A stretch of DNA of 64,000 nt from Cymbomonas tetramitiformis (taxonomy: Eukaryota > Chlorophyta > Pyramimonadophyceae > Pyramimonadales > Pyramimonadaceae). The stretch is taken from NCBI GenBank assembly GCA_001247695.2, contig LGRX02035455.1, positions 1 through 64,000 of the forward strand, read 5' to 3'. Positions 24,401 through 27,400 of the stretch are shown piece by piece; positions within the stretch are counted from its first letter, which is position 1, and each line of letters starts with the position of its first letter. The position numbers and the translations under genes are program-made. The notes below the pieces were generated by a model that saw only the letters and a list, made by a program, of their open reading frames with translations, did no database searches and had not been told where the DNA came from.

Positions 24401-27400
24401 TCTTCCCCGACTCAGGATCATACAACAAGTAGGCTGATGAGACCTCAGAGTGACCAACATACCTCAGGTGCCTCGCTCGGTCACTGAGCGTGTGCTCCCT
24501 GTTGTCCGGGTCCACAAAGGCATAAGTCAGACATCCAAACACTCGAAGATGTGAAAGGTCTTGGTGCTGCCCATACAGCTTGTAGTAAGGAGACTTCTTG
24601 TGCAAGGGCTTCTGGAATGTCCTGTTCAGAACGTACACAGAGTGACGAAAAGCAAGTGGCCACATGTCCACACCAAAGCCAGATGTCAAGAGCAGCGCCC
24701 GAGCCATCGCCTGCACTGTCCTGTGAGACCTCTCCACACGAGCTTGGTTCTCATGGAGGTATGGCGATCCATGGCGTTGCTCAATACCTTGGTCTTTGCA
24801 GTACTGTTGTGTCTGCCCAGCAATCATCGTAGAGTCCCCATCAGTGTGCAACACCATATGATACTTCTCCACAAGTCTCATGCGGCTCCTGTGCTGCCTC
24901 ACCTCCGCCAGGAACTTCTCAAGGGCTGCCAGGTAGTCCAACTTCCTCTTCAGGAAGTACACGCATATCCAAGCTGTACAGTCATCCACGAAGAGGACAA
25001 ACCACCGGTACCCACCAGCACTGGGCCTGAACGGGCCACACGTGTCAGACCATACCAGCAAGCCAATCTCTGCAGCACACTCCCTGCCAGTAGACTTCAT
25101 AGATGCCCTGATCGCTTTGGTGAGCCTGCATGAAATACACCTCTCAGGGCAGCGCCACACCAGACTCTTGGCATACTCCCCCACGGTGATACCCATAGGA
25201 ACCTCCTCATCCAGCATCTCCTGCATGGTCACGTCACCAATATGGCCAAGTCGAACATGAGCCAGCATCTTAGCATCAAGCTTCATCACAGTATGCCCAT
25301 CCTTGTAGATCACCACCACAGGCCACTTGGTCTCCCTGACCCATACCCGGCTCTTCCCACACATCTCCAGGTTCTCCACATTGTAGCATGAGTCCAATGG
25401 AGCCGAGAATATCTTCTCTCCAGCAGGGTATTCATGGACAATGGTAAACAGAGATATAAACTGCCACCAATTGGCTGTCTCCCATTGGGGCAGTACCAAG
25501 AGAAACTTGGTGGACTGAGGCGCCCGAGCAAAGTCACTGAGAGCCTTCTGCAGGCATCTCAGGATGGTGTCATGCTCATAAGGTGGGTTGCCATAGCAGG
25601 CTTTACCCGCCCAGTCCCTGCTCAAGCAAGGGTTGCCAGTTGTACAATAGTCGTCTAGTATGTGGTTGTCAACGGAGGCAAACAACTCCAGAGTGAAGGG
25701 CCCATGCTGCTCAATGTGCTTCCCAGCCTCTTCAAACTTCCAGTCTGTCTTGTCCCGGTCTGAGTCGTCATGGTATGCTGCACAGGCCATGTAGGTGTCC
25801 AAAGTGCCAGATATCTGATCCTCATATATGATGTATTGGTTGCCAACACTCGAGAATGAGAAGGTTACCCCCCCACTGGATATCTGCCTGGCCCCAAAAT
25901 CAACACTGAAACCAGCATCCTCAAGCGCCACCACAGACACCAGGTTGAATGGCTGCCCAGGAATGCAGTGAGCACCAGTGAACTGCAGCCCAACAGCGCG
26001 CCCAGTGGACACATCCAGTTTGGCAAATGTGACCGTGCCACTGCCCTCCGAGCACACAGTACCCGCCTGCACCACACTGAAAATGGAACCGGAAGCAGGG
26101 TCAAAGTCATCGCCAAAGTCACTCACCATGTTGAAGATGTGCTTGGTGGCACCACTGTCTATCATTGCCACCTTCCCACCGAATGCAGTCAATGGTAGGG
26201 CTCTGGTGAAGATGTCAGCCGTGTTGTCTGTCGATGCAACATACAGGGTAAGAGAGCTGCCCACAGGGAGGCCCTCACGTAGCTCACATGCATCCTCATC
26301 GCCAGAGTCACTCCCATCTTCAAGATCAGATGGACAGAACAGTCCAGATGCCCAATCATCAGAGGGGATGCCACCCACTCCTTCAAAGGGCTGCCACGAG
26401 TGCATATCATCCCCCTCGTCCGAGTCAGAGGCATCTTCAAGATCAGGCGCATCATAATACCAATCAGAAGAGCAGCAATCTCCAATCCCAGACTCAGCGC
26501 CCTTGGCACAGAGGCGGTTCTTGCGAGATGGACAGAACAATCCAGATGCCCAATCATCAGAGGAGATGCCACCCACTCCTTCAAAGGGCTGCCATGAGAG
26601 CATATCATCCTCCTCGTCCGAGTCAGAGGCATCCACCAGATCTGGCATAGTATCTGAAGCATAACCACCATCATCCGAGTCAGAGTCTGAAGCTGAGTCC
26701 AGGTCGGGGATGGAGCAATCAGAGTCGTCACCAGCACGGCCACCATCATCACAAGACCCGGAGAGATAGATAAGATTAGGCATATAGTTGTGCTCAGCCA
26801 ATGCATGACAAGACCAGGCATGTTGATCTACAGCAACCTGCTCAATACCATATATAATGGAGGCATCCGGTGTAGCCATAAGTTCAGGATCTCCTCGGTC
26901 TGAAGAGACATCACCACGATGAGAGGAATCCCCAGAGTCAGCCATTCTGGTCTGAATGATCATCACCATCAGATGAGGAGCCAGAGTCCCACTCATCCTC
27001 AAAATCATATCCCAGTAATGCCCAGAAGCTCTCGACCGCCTGCGCAGTGTCTCAAGTAACCATACTGAGTAAAGTCACCCATGACTGCATCCTCTCAAAG
27101 GACCCCCGTACCATAACCGGTTCCTTCTCGAGCAGACGCTGCAGTAGACTGAACTGCTCGGCCACAACATGCTTGGCACCCACCACCTTCTTGTGACTCA
27201 CCACTCTGCCATCAACAGGAAAGTGAGGCTCCTCCAGCACAGTCACTGCCCTGTCCAACACTTCCACAGAGCCACTCATGAACATACTATGCACATATTG
27301 GACATCTGAAGTGTACCACGGCTGCCTGGGGGATATCTGATACCCCGGGCCAAGATGCTGCTCCCTTCCTGCTTCCCACAGGGCTTGGGTAGGCTCAAGC

